In this document: positions 7,723 to 14,582 of the stretch, one piece after another
Layout: each line of letters begins with the position of its first letter
Position numbering within the stretch: the stretch's first letter is position 1
Origin: Bacillota bacterium
GTDB taxonomy: Bacteria > Bacillota_I > Bacilli_A > Erysipelotrichales > Erysipelotrichaceae
Reading direction: 5' to 3'
DNA: 21,852 bases
NCBI GenBank assembly: GCA_023388995.1
Contig: JAEWFD010000005.1
Location: 1 to 21,852 of the forward strand
Notes under the pieces: model-generated
Databases searched by the model: none
Told to the model about the DNA's origin: nothing
Seen by the model: only the letters and a program-made list of their open reading frames with translations
Translations under genes and position numbers: made by a program

Positions 7723-8187
7723 TTAAAATCGATTACCTAACTTCTTTTTTATCCATTGAGTCCCCAAGCAAGGAAGTGTTATGATTGAGTAGCTACCATA
7801 AAGATGATAAAAAAAGTCTTCAATAATGTTTCCTTTATTAGCAAAAAAATCACTTTTAATAACAGAACTTAACATTGTTATCAGAATAGCGACAATGGTA
7901 ACTGTAAGCAAGTAGGCTGTTGATGTTTTTGTTATTAAAAATTTTTTTAAACCTTGCATAATCAAAACTCCCGCAATAGCCATAACAATGCAATACAATT
8001 GATTTTCATCTGTAACCGCCGATCCTATAAAAAATAAATCTACCCACAAATAAATTGGAACTGCGACTAAGGCAACAAACAAAAACAAAATAATACCAAA
8101 CCAAATAAAGCCAGCAAATCCGTTATCTGCAGTATGAAATTTTATATTTCCTATTTTATTATCTTTATTATCAAAAATATCAAACAT
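7723..8187 (-). CDS. Multi-span membrane protein of unknown function
   Basis: 154 residues from ATG 8187, preceded by AAGGGGTGA. An in-frame ATG at 8247 would add 20 residues but lies inside the stem-loop at 8213-8256 and lacks a good ribosome binding site. A short polar N-terminus (about 1-20) is followed by a long hydrophobic region (about 23-55, one or two spans), a span at about 63-85, one at about 90-110, and a weaker hydrophobic segment near 130-143. The C-terminus is basic (WIKKKLGNRF). No family recognised. The gene is 19 bases upstream of the lipoprotein gene and may act with it at the membrane. Confidence 0.72.
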   Translation of the reverse strand: MFDIFDNKDNKIGNIKFHTADNGFAGFIWFGIILFLFVALVAVPIYLWVDLFFIGSAVTDENQLYCIVMAIAGVLIMQGLKKFLITKTSTAYLLTVTIVAILITMLSSVIKSDFFANKGNIIEDFFYHLYGSYSIITLPCLGTQWIKKKLGNRF

Positions 8188-8208
8188 AGTGTCACCCCTT
8201 AAATTTGG

Positions 8209-8256
8209 TAAAAAAGATGGCAGCCCTGCAATACCTGTAATTGACATGCCATCTTT
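8209..8256 (-). terminator. Stem-loop with U-tract between the Sel1 gene and the membrane protein gene
   Basis: On the minus strand AAAGATGGCA pairs with TGCCATCTTT across a 24-base loop and is followed by TTTTTT. It lies about 65 bases after the Sel1 stop and 22 bases before ATG 8187. It is either a terminator that splits the cluster or a leader attenuator for the downstream pair. Confidence 0.65.
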
Positions 8257-8301
8257 GCTAGTTGTAAAAATAGGAACAGAAATTTATCAGACTTCAAGAT
8301 T

Positions 8302-8317
8302 AATAACGTAAGTTATT
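8302..8317. repeat. Inverted repeat AATAAC-GTAA-GTTATT
   Basis: The 6-base arms are perfect around a 4-base centre. It sits just after the Sel1 stop codon and upstream of the membrane-protein leader. Its sequence resembles the TAATAACGTTATTA palindrome at 9709-9722, so it may be a second site for the same regulator. Confidence 0.4.
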
Positions 8318-8320
8318 TTA

Positions 8321-9247
8321 TTATCTGCGTTTGAGATAATCCTGGTACCATTGCTGTAGTTCAGGCTCTGAAACTTGAATTCCTGTTTTATCAACTATTT
8401 TCTGAATGTATTCCTTGTAATACTCAACTTCATCATCAAAAAAATAAGCTTGATAAAACCAATACAATGCTTTATGAGGATCAAGTTTTGGTGTACTTCC
8501 TAGATTATCGATAACAATCTCTGCTCCGTAAATCATTCCTAAAGAAACAGCAGCGTTTTTACAAGCATCTTGATTATGTGATTCTATAGCAGTTAAATTC
8601 AATTGCTCCGCTTCATTAGGATTATGATATTTCCCAACAACACTTGGATGACCTCTATAAATTTCTGCTAAATCATTCAAAGCCTGTTTATCTCCAGATT
8701 TTATTGCTTTTTTAAACCAATCTACTGCTTTATCAAGGTCTTTTTCATAGCTTCCAGATCCGAATAAATATCCTATAGCAACTTGCCTTTGTGCTTCTCC
8801 GTCACCAAGATTCGCTGCCTTTAACCACCATTCGTTCTCTTTTTCTGGATTTTCACCATAACCATCATCACTTACATACTTGAGTGCTATTAATTTCATT
8901 GCCTCTGTATCACCACTCTCAGCAGCCTTCATATACCATTTCAGTGATGCTTCGTTATTTTTCAAGTAGTAATTGTACATAAATCCTAGTCTTTTTTGTG
9001 CTTCAATATTTCCTTGGTTTCCCAATTGCTCATACACTGTTATTTCTAACGGAAGCATTCTATCACTACTAATAATATTATTTGCATACCAGCCGCTCAA
9101 CAAATCCGATGCTTGTGAATTTCCTAAGAATGATTTTAAAATCAGTTCCTTCAATTTTTCATCAGTTATAGCATTATTAGATTTTTTTCGTGCAGTTTTG
9201 AAATATATTGCTCCAACAATAATAATCAATATTACTATGTAAATCAT
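8321..9247 (-). CDS. Membrane-anchored Sel1-repeat (TPR-like) protein
   Basis: 308 residues from ATG 9247, chosen over an upstream in-frame ATG at 9292 because GGAGGGAG lies just before it and the protein then begins with a membrane anchor (about 2-17, MIYIVILIIIVGAIYF) followed by basic residues. The rest is built of Sel1-like helical repeats: about 79-111 (GNIEAQKRLGFMY), 112-147 (GDTEAMKLIALKY), 148-184 (GDGEAQRQVAIGYLFGSG), 185-223 (GDKQALNDLAEIY) and a divergent one after about 224. Sel1 repeats are protein-interaction scaffolds. The orientation is probably N-in with the repeats outside, or the reverse with a signal anchor; sequence alone does not settle it. It is the second gene of the cluster, after the 48-residue cysteine protein. 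Confidence 0.85.
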   Translation of the reverse strand: MIYIVILIIIVGAIYFKTARKKSNNAITDEKLKELILKSFLGNSQASDLLSGWYANNIISSDRMLPLEITVYEQLGNQGNIEAQKRLGFMYNYYLKNNEASLKWYMKAAESGDTEAMKLIALKYVSDDGYGENPEKENEWWLKAANLGDGEAQRQVAIGYLFGSGSYEKDLDKAVDWFKKAIKSGDKQALNDLAEIYRGHPSVVGKYHNPNEAEQLNLTAIESHNQDACKNAAVSLGMIYGAEIVIDNLGSTPKLDPHKALYWFYQAYFFDDEVEYYKEYIQKIVDKTGIQVSEPELQQWYQDYLKRR

Positions 9248-9399
9248 TTTAACTCCCTCCCGAGTAGCAATAGCTAAATAAATCATAATCAAAAGCTTCT
9301 GAACACTAATTTACTCTTGCCTTAAACTAAACCATAGAGCAAATAATGAACATCAGTTGAATACTTCAAATTATCTAAAATCATAGACATAAAGTATTG

Positions 9400-9546
9400 T
9401 CATCTCTTATAGTATTCACACTCAACATAACGAGACTTGCTTGTGCAATATGTGTCAAAATCATACCCACTAAGGTAATCGCTAATTTTCGCACATCGCC
9501 AATTTGCACCATCCCAATAATAAAATGGACATCTAAACTCACTCAT
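9400..9546 (-). CDS. 48-residue four-cysteine small protein
   Basis: ATG 9546 is preceded by a very strong AAAGGAGG at ideal spacing, and the frame runs to TGA at 9400. The protein is hydrophilic and aromatic-rich, with Cys at 6, 18, 34 and 43 (spacings 11, 15 and 8) and repeated Tyr/Trp next to them (CPFYYWDG, TYCTSK, VECEYYKR). There is no signal peptide or membrane segment. Four cysteines could bind zinc or an iron-sulfur cluster, or form disulfides. It is the first gene of the minus-strand cluster and lies opposite the XRE regulator. I do not recognise the family. The quality of the ribosome binding site and the spaced cysteines argue that it is real. Confidence 0.7.
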   Translation of the reverse strand: MSEFRCPFYYWDGANWRCAKISDYLSGYDFDTYCTSKSRYVECEYYKR

Positions 9547-9773
9547 AGTATCCTCCTTTCATGAATTGATGTTTTCCTTACAAATGATCTGTAATTAACT
9601 CATAAATAGCTTCTGAATAACGATATTTCAATATGAGTTATTTTCTCTTTACAAATGCAAATTGATAATATACACACCAATATAACGTTTACACGTTTAA
9701 TTATATCGTAATAACGTTATTATTTCAACGCTTTTCCGTTATAAAATGCTAAATATAAGGAGGTAGCACCAAG
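9547..9773. promoter_or_regulatory. Divergent control region with repeated AACGTT sites
   Basis: This very AT-rich spacer separates the minus-strand cluster from the XRE regulator. It contains a perfect 14-bp palindrome TAATAACGTTATTA (9709-9722), a second ATAACGTT at 9682-9689 exactly 29 bases away, and related half sites (AATAACGAT 9616-9624, CACGTTTAA 9692-9700, CCGTTATAA 9736-9744). Possible promoters are TTGAAA-17-TATTTA on the minus strand near 9601-9630, and a TATAAA at 9740-9745 for the plus strand with a poor -35 that overlaps the palindrome. Confidence 0.55.
9709..9722. promoter_or_regulatory. Perfect 14-bp palindrome, likely operator of the XRE regulator
   Basis: TAATAACGTTATTA is a perfect palindrome overlapping the expected -35 region of the regulator gene. 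It is well placed for autorepression and for control of the divergent operon. Confidence 0.55.
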
Positions 9774-10115
9774 ATGAATGTCTTAGAAAAACTAAGGTCA
9801 CTAATGGTCGAGCATAGGATCAATGAGAATCAATTGGCAAAACTATCTGGAGTACCTCAAAGCACGATAAATTCTCTGTTTAAAAAATACAATACTCCCT
9901 CTATCGCAACTTTAGAGCAATTATGCAAAGCATTCGATCTAACTTTGAGCGATTTTTTCTACCAAATTGAAGCATCTAATGAATCCCCTTTTGAGCCGGC
10001 TCCACCGCAAAAGACCGATCAAGATTATCAATCTATTGTCACCTTAGCGCAAAGCCTAAACAGCACGCAAAAAAAGCTCGTGACAGCAATGATTCGCGAG
10101 CTTCTTAAGTTATAA
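9774..10115 (+). CDS. XRE-family helix-turn-helix transcriptional regulator
   Basis: 113 residues. The N-terminal 60 residues are a Cro/C1-type five-helix domain; the helix-turn-helix is about 19-42 (NQLAKLSGVPQSTINSLFKK), followed by the typical TLEQLCKAFDLTLSDFF. A Pro-rich linker (about 70-82) leads to a C-terminal amphipathic helix (STQKKLVTAMIRELLKL) that probably dimerises. AAGGAGG (9757-9763) precedes ATG 9774. The gene is divergent from the small-protein/Sel1 cluster across a spacer with palindromes, so it most likely represses itself and that cluster. No ligand or protease partner is visible. Confidence 0.88.
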   Translation: MNVLEKLRSLMVEHRINENQLAKLSGVPQSTINSLFKKYNTPSIATLEQLCKAFDLTLSDFFYQIEASNESPFEPAPPQKTDQDYQSIVTLAQSLNSTQKKLVTAMIRELLKL

Positions 10116-10127
10116 TGCATTTACATG

Positions 10128-10152
10128 AATAGATCCTTTGATCTATTTTTTT
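10128..10152 (+). terminator. Terminator of the XRE gene, overlapping the mnmG stop codon
   Basis: AATAGATC pairs with GATCTATT around a 4-base loop, followed by a run of T. The minus-strand mnmG stop (TAG, 10145-10143) lies in the second arm. Confidence 0.75.
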
Positions 10153-11996
10153 CTGGTTTCAATATGATTCACTAATATTGCAATATCGCTGGGATTTACT
10201 CCCGATATTCGTGATGCCTGGCCAATATTGACTGGTCTTATTTTCATAAATTTCTGACGAGCTTCCAATGCAAGATGCTCTACATCTTCAAACTGTAAAT
10301 CATCAGGTATTTTCATGAATTCCATCTTCTGCAATTTCTCAGCATCTTTCAACGCTTTATTGATATATCCCTCATACTTCACCTCAATTTCAACTTGCCG
10401 TGCTACGGCTTTATCGCATTGAATGTCTGTATAAGAAAGTAGTTGATTAATTGAAACATGCGGGCGGCGCAGCAATTCTTGGGCACTGATCCCTTCACTC
10501 AAAGGTTCATATCCAACTTGTTGCAGATAGATATTTATCTCATGCTTCGGCGTAAACCGCGTTTGGGATAACTGCTCCATAACCGCCGCAATATTTTGCT
10601 GCTTGGTTTGATATGCCTGATAGCGCTCTTCATTAATTAATCCCAGCTGATAGCCATAAGAAAGCAAACGGGCATCTGCATTATCATGACGCAGCAATAA
10701 CCGGTATTCTGCCCTGCTTGTCAGCAACCGGTATGGTTCATGCGTTCCCTTGGTAACCAAATCATCAATCATGACGCCAATATATGCTTCATCTCTGCGT
10801 AATATCAGCGGATCTTTTCCTTCCAGCTTCAATCCGCAGTTAATACCAGCCATCATTCCTTGTCCTGCGGCCTCCTCATATCCGGAAGTTCCATTGATTT
10901 GCCCTGCTGTGTACAAATTCTCAATCGCCATTACTTCCAATGTTGGTTTTAATTGCAGCGGGTCAACAGCATCATATTCAATTGCATAGGCGTATTTCTT
11001 GATGATTGCATGTTCAAGCCCTGGTAATGAACGCACCATCTGGTCTTGAATTTCATGCGGCATCGAGGTGGAAAACCCTTGTATATAGGTAGTATCCAAA
11101 CTCAGCGATTCCGGTTCCAAGAAAATTTGATGCCGTTCCTTATCCGCAAAGCGCACCAGCTTATCTTCAATAGATGGGCAGTAGCGTGGCCCAACCCCCT
11201 TGACAACACCGCTGTACATGCTGCTGCGGTGCAAGTTTTCATGAATAATCTCATGTGTTTGGGGAGAGGTGTATGTCAGATAGCACTTCACTTGTTGTTC
11301 ATATGGAAGAACATCAATGCTGCGGTCGCTAAAGCGATATGGTTCGGCGCTTCCTGGCTCTTCACTGCATTTCGTAAAATCAATACTGGAAGTTAGTACG
11401 CGCGGAGGGGTTCCTGTTTTTAAGCGAAACAACTGCAATCCTTGTGCTCGCAGATCTTCGCTGAGCAAATTGGTTGTCGGGTCATTGTCCGGACCTTCAC
11501 TGACCACATGCACGCCTACCATAGACGTTGCGGCCATATAGGTTCCAGTCGTTAAGATAACGGCTTTTGCAGAAATTTCGGCTCCGGACGCCAACCGCAC
11601 ACCGCATGCTTTGCCATCTTCTGTGAGAAGTCCAATCACCATGTCCTCAACAATATCCAAGTGCGGCAATATTTCCAGTTCTGCCTGCATTCTTTGGCTG
11701 TATGCAATGCGGTCAGACTGTTCGCGCAATGATTGTACACCTGGTCCTTTGGTCGTATTCAACATCTTAATTTGCAATGCGGTTTCATCTGCAACATAAC
11801 CCATCAATCCCCCGAGGGCATCAATTTCGCGCACCACATTCCCTTTTGCCGGACCACCGATAGATGGATTACAAGGCATATGGCCAATTCGTTTTTTATT
11901 CATCGTTATTAAAACGGTTTTAAATGTTCTATTTGCCAGTGCAGCACATGCTTCAATTCCGGCATGACCACCACCGACCACAATTACATCATACAT
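10143..11996 (-). CDS. mnmG: tRNA uridine-5-carboxymethylaminomethyl modification enzyme MnmG (GidA)
   Basis: 617 residues from ATG 11996 (MYDVIVVGGG, AAAGGAAG upstream). The frame continues 25 codons further upstream without family similarity. MnmG is the FAD-dependent partner of MnmE in modifying wobble U34 of certain tRNAs. Visible marks are the Rossmann motif GGGHAG (8-13), signature NPSIGGPAKGN (43-53), RYCPSIEDK with catalytic-type C273 (C277 in E. coli), the second signature GQINGTSGYEEAAGQG (365-380) and a helical C-terminal domain that binds MnmE/tRNA. mnmE, often adjacent, is absent. A TATAAT (12026-12021) on the minus strand is the likely -10, with no clear -35. The gene is divergent from the tetR gene. 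Confidence 0.96.
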   Translation of the reverse strand: MYDVIVVGGGHAGIEACAALANRTFKTVLITMNKKRIGHMPCNPSIGGPAKGNVVREIDALGGLMGYVADETALQIKMLNTTKGPGVQSLREQSDRIAYSQRMQAELEILPHLDIVEDMVIGLLTEDGKACGVRLASGAEISAKAVILTTGTYMAATSMVGVHVVSEGPDNDPTTNLLSEDLRAQGLQLFRLKTGTPPRVLTSSIDFTKCSEEPGSAEPYRFSDRSIDVLPYEQQVKCYLTYTSPQTHEIIHENLHRSSMYSGVVKGVGPRYCPSIEDKLVRFADKERHQIFLEPESLSLDTTYIQGFSTSMPHEIQDQMVRSLPGLEHAIIKKYAYAIEYDAVDPLQLKPTLEVMAIENLYTAGQINGTSGYEEAAGQGMMAGINCGLKLEGKDPLILRRDEAYIGVMIDDLVTKGTHEPYRLLTSRAEYRLLLRHDNADARLLSYGYQLGLINEERYQAYQTKQQNIAAVMEQLSQTRFTPKHEINIYLQQVGYEPLSEGISAQELLRRPHVSINQLLSYTDIQCDKAVARQVEIEVKYEGYINKALKDAEKLQKMEFMKIPDDLQFEDVEHLALEARQKFMKIRPVNIGQASRISGVNPSDIAILVNHIETRKK

Positions 11997-12096
11997 CACT
12001 ACCACTTCCTTTACCGCTCTATTATACTCGTTTTTCAATAAATTGCATATGAAATGATAGGTATCTCGCATTCGTCTGTTGTTTTGTATTTATCCC

Positions 12097-12125
12097 TTGA
12101 CCAGTTTGGTTTATTGCCATACAAT
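12097..12125 (+). promoter_or_regulatory. Promoter of the TetR-ABC transporter operon
   Basis: TTGACC (12097-12102), a 17-base spacer and TACAAT (12120-12125), each one mismatch from consensus. The imperfect dyad ACCA-GTT-TGGT overlaps the -35 and may be a second operator half. Confidence 0.65.
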
Positions 12126-12131
12126 TGGTTT

Positions 12132-12144
12132 GACCGAATCGGTC
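12132..12144. promoter_or_regulatory. TetR-type operator
   Basis: GACCGA-A-TCGGTC is a perfect inverted repeat placed between the -10 box and the ribosome binding site of the tetR-like gene. It closely resembles operators of autoregulated TetR repressors of efflux genes. Confidence 0.7.
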
Positions 12145-12161
12145 GATGATAGGAGGATGCT

Positions 12162-12785
12162 ATGAAATCCTTTGCCGGACTTTCCGCAGAAAAACAAAAA
12201 CATATCATAAATGCGGCACTTACCTGTTTTGGGATGACTGGTTACAAAAAAACATCTATTTATGATATAGCAGAAGCAGCATCTATCTCTAAGGCTATGG
12301 TATTTCATTACTTTGGAACAAAGCTTGAGATGTATATGTACCTCGCAAATTACGTGGTGCAGTTTATGATTGCGGAATATCAGAACAGCCTGACGCAGAT
12401 AACTACCCAGCAGACCGATTTCTTTGATCAAATTCTCTGTTCCACAAAGCTCAAAGTCACTCTGATGAAAGAGCATCCCGCAATATTGCAATTTGTTCAT
12501 ACAATGTTCTTGGAACAGGATCCTGATGTTAGGCCATTTATTGATACTCTGTTATCCCAAGGGCAGGCATTGCGACAATCGTTCAGCTTACAGCATTTCG
12601 ACCATCATAAGTTTAAAGCAAATGTTGATGTGCATACCATGATATCTATGCTAACTTGGATGATTGAAGGCTATCTCCATAAAGCGCAGGCAAATACTCC
12701 CCCGGAACTTGATCAAGCAATGCACGTATTCACCGATTCTATTTTTATGATGAAGCAAAACTTCTATAAGGAGGAATATGTATGA
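12162..12785 (+). CDS. TetR-family transcriptional regulator of the adjacent ABC exporter
   Basis: 207 residues. The N-terminal TetR helix-turn-helix spans about 10-55 (QKHIINAALTCF, TSIYDIAEAASISKAMVFHY, ending FGTK). The C-terminal helical ligand domain (about 60-207) is variable, as is usual. AGGAGG sits before ATG 12162. The stop TGA overlaps the ATG of the ABC ATPase (ATGA), so the operon is translationally coupled. It probably represses its own promoter through the palindrome at 12132-12144, with release by a substrate of the transporter. Ligand unknown. Confidence 0.9.
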   Translation: MKSFAGLSAEKQKHIINAALTCFGMTGYKKTSIYDIAEAASISKAMVFHYFGTKLEMYMYLANYVVQFMIAEYQNSLTQITTQQTDFFDQILCSTKLKVTLMKEHPAILQFVHTMFLEQDPDVRPFIDTLLSQGQALRQSFSLQHFDHHKFKANVDVHTMISMLTWMIEGYLHKAQANTPPELDQAMHVFTDSIFMMKQNFYKEEYV

Positions 12786-13669
12786 TAAACGTCTCCAATA
12801 TGACGCTTACCTATCCAAGCAAAAAAGGCGTCTTTGATTTAAATTTTACAGTCAGCAAAGGAGAAGTAATGGGTTATCTAGGGCCTAACGGAGCCGGGAA
12901 GACTACTACAATCAGAGCTTTGCTTGGCTTCATGCAGCCAAATGCAGGTGCCTGCACAATTCAAGGATTAGATTGCTTTCAGCAAGCTCAGGCAATTCAG
13001 CAGCGATTAGGATATATCCCCGGTGAAATCACCTTCTTTGACCGAATGAATGGGGATGAATTTCTGCAATTCATGCACAACATGAGAAAAACCAAGGATC
13101 ATGTACGACAAGAATATCTATTGGATTTATTCGAATTGAACCCCAAAGGAAAAATCAAAAAATTCTCCAAAGGGATGAAGCAAAAACTCGGCATCGTAAC
13201 TGCTTTTATGCATGATCCGGATATATTGATTTTGGATGAACCGACCAGCGGTCTGGATCCTTTGATGCAATTGCGCTTTGTTGATCTGATTTTGGAAGAA
13301 AAGAAACGCGGCAAGACCATTTTGATGTCCAGCCATATGTTTGAAGAAGTCGAAAAAACATGTGATCAGGTATTGATTATCAAAGATGGAAAAATCATTC
13401 AGAAATCAGATGTTTCATCTTTGAAAAGCAATCAGCGCAAAGGATATATCATTCATACGCAAGATCCCCATGCCAAGCCGCTCTTGGAAGCTAGCGGATA
13501 TCAAGTTTCAATCATCCAAGACGGGCAGTTGGAAGTATTCATCACCGGCAACGAAACAGATGCTTTTATCAAGACAATCTCGCAGTTTTCCCTTGCTGAT
13601 CTTTCTATCAAAACACAAACATTGGAGGATATCTTTATGCAGTATTATGAAAGGAAGGAAGTTTTATGA
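12782..13669 (+). CDS. ABC transporter ATP-binding protein
   Basis: 295 residues. Walker A GPNGAGKTT (34-42), signature FSKGMKQ (128-134, a common variant of LSGGQ in exporters), Walker B ILILDEP (148-154) and H-loop His185 (SSHMFEE) are all intact. A C-terminal extension of about 80 residues after the nucleotide-binding domain is typical of the CcmA/NatA/BcrA-type group that pairs with ABC-2 permeases. It starts inside the tetR stop codon and ends inside the permease start (ATGA overlaps at both ends). Likely role: export of a drug, peptide or lipid. The substrate cannot be inferred. Confidence 0.93.
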   Translation: MINVSNMTLTYPSKKGVFDLNFTVSKGEVMGYLGPNGAGKTTTIRALLGFMQPNAGACTIQGLDCFQQAQAIQQRLGYIPGEITFFDRMNGDEFLQFMHNMRKTKDHVRQEYLLDLFELNPKGKIKKFSKGMKQKLGIVTAFMHDPDILILDEPTSGLDPLMQLRFVDLILEEKKRGKTILMSSHMFEEVEKTCDQVLIIKDGKIIQKSDVSSLKSNQRKGYIIHTQDPHAKPLLEASGYQVSIIQDGQLEVFITGNETDAFIKTISQFSLADLSIKTQTLEDIFMQYYERKEVL

Positions 13670-14463
13670 GTTTCGAACTATTTCGGATGACTTGGAAAAG
13701 AAACTGGCTTTTAATCTTCATTATTCTTGCTATCTTGATTATGTATATGAGTGTTATGATAACAATGTTCGATCCAAAGGATATGGAAGCCTTGGGTTCC
13801 ATGCTTGATATGCTGCCTGCGGATATGATCAAGGCATTTGGCTTCACCAATGTCATAACCGATTTAACCAGCTATTTAGCAAGCTGGCTTTACGGAATGT
13901 TGATGCTGGCTTTTCCTCTTATTCATAATGTCATTCTTGGAAATCGCCTTGTTGCCAGCATGGTTGATAACGGTTCTTTTGCTTATTTATTATCAACTCC
14001 GACCTCTCGTGTAAAAATTATAACTACTTTGGGATTGTACGCCACGTTGTCCGTCATAGTATTATTCATCGGTATTTTTATGAGCGGCGTTATCCTTTGT
14101 TCCTTATTCTTCCCAAATACACTTGATATTTCAGCCTTTGCAGCGCTTAACCTTACTACGATGCTTGTGAACTTAGCAATCATAATGATTTGTTTCTTTT
14201 GCTCCTGCTTTTTTTCCGATGCCAAGATGTCACTCGGCTTTGGCTCCGGCATTTCCATCGTAATGCTTTTAATGAATATGCTAGGAAATGCTTCTGATAC
14301 CATTTCATTCTTAAAAAATTTCTCTCTTTACGGATTCTATGATCCGGTAGCAGTTGTGCAAGGATCGAATGTTGTCTGGATCAATCTGTTTTACGGCATT
14401 CTTGCAATTGCTTTGTTTATTTCCTCAATCATATTGTTTCGCCGCAAAAGACTTTCCTTATAA
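13666..14463 (+). CDS. ABC-2 type permease
   Basis: 265 residues with six hydrophobic segments (about 15-34, 71-91, 118-149, 160-183, 189-207 and 236-258), the standard ABC-2 permease topology. Between segments one and two is an extracellular loop containing FDPKDMEALGSML, and the C-terminus is basic (RRKRLSL). It overlaps the ATPase gene by four bases, so it forms the membrane half of the same exporter, probably as a homodimer. It is followed directly by a terminator that ends the three-gene operon. Confidence 0.88.
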   Translation: MSFELFRMTWKRNWLLIFIILAILIMYMSVMITMFDPKDMEALGSMLDMLPADMIKAFGFTNVITDLTSYLASWLYGMLMLAFPLIHNVILGNRLVASMVDNGSFAYLLSTPTSRVKIITTLGLYATLSVIVLFIGIFMSGVILCSLFFPNTLDISAFAALNLTTMLVNLAIIMICFFCSCFFSDAKMSLGFGSGISIVMLLMNMLGNASDTISFLKNFSLYGFYDPVAVVQGSNVVWINLFYGILAIALFISSIILFRRKRLSL

Positions 14464-14465
14464 CT

Positions 14466-14490
14466 ATCCCGCAAGAAGCGGGATTTTTTT
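14466..14490 (+). terminator. Rho-independent terminator of the TetR-ABC operon
   Basis: ATCCCGC pairs with GCGGGAT around AAGAA, followed by seven T. Confidence 0.9.
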
Positions 14491-14510
14491 ATGAAATGAT
14501 AGACATAGTC

Positions 14511-14539
14511 TTGCATTCTAAGTGGTTTCATATTATACT
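14511..14539 (+). promoter_or_regulatory. Vegetative promoter of htpG
   Basis: TTGCAT (14511-14516), a 17-base spacer and TATACT (14534-14539). Transcription would start around 14546, inside the left arm of the CIRCE element. Confidence 0.65.
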
Positions 14540-14543
14540 ACTA

Positions 14544-14570
14544 CTGGCACTCAAATACAAGGAGTGCTAA
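14544..14570 (+). promoter_or_regulatory. CIRCE element (HrcA operator) upstream of htpG
   Basis: The left arm CTGGCACTC and a perfect right arm GAGTGCTAA are separated by exactly 9 bases. The consensus is TTAGCACTC-N9-GAGTGCTAA, so only two positions in the left arm differ. It overlaps the transcription start and ends just before the ribosome binding site, the usual place for HrcA repression. Confidence 0.88.
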
Positions 14571-14582
14571 CAGGAGGCCTAT

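Noticed and set aside
10076..10105. AAGCTCG/CGAGCTT hairpin near the end of the XRE gene as its terminator
   Set aside because: It lies inside the coding sequence and has no T-run; the hairpin at 10128-10152 is the better terminator.
11046..11396. 116-codon plus-strand frame inside mnmG
   Set aside because: Antisense shadow of a conserved gene.
12111..12500. 129-codon minus-strand frame across the tetR start
   Set aside because: Antisense to an unambiguous TetR gene and its operator; no start signal.
13470..13808. 112-codon frame spanning the ATPase/permease junction
   Set aside because: Both genes in other frames are intact and translationally coupled; this frame has no start signal.
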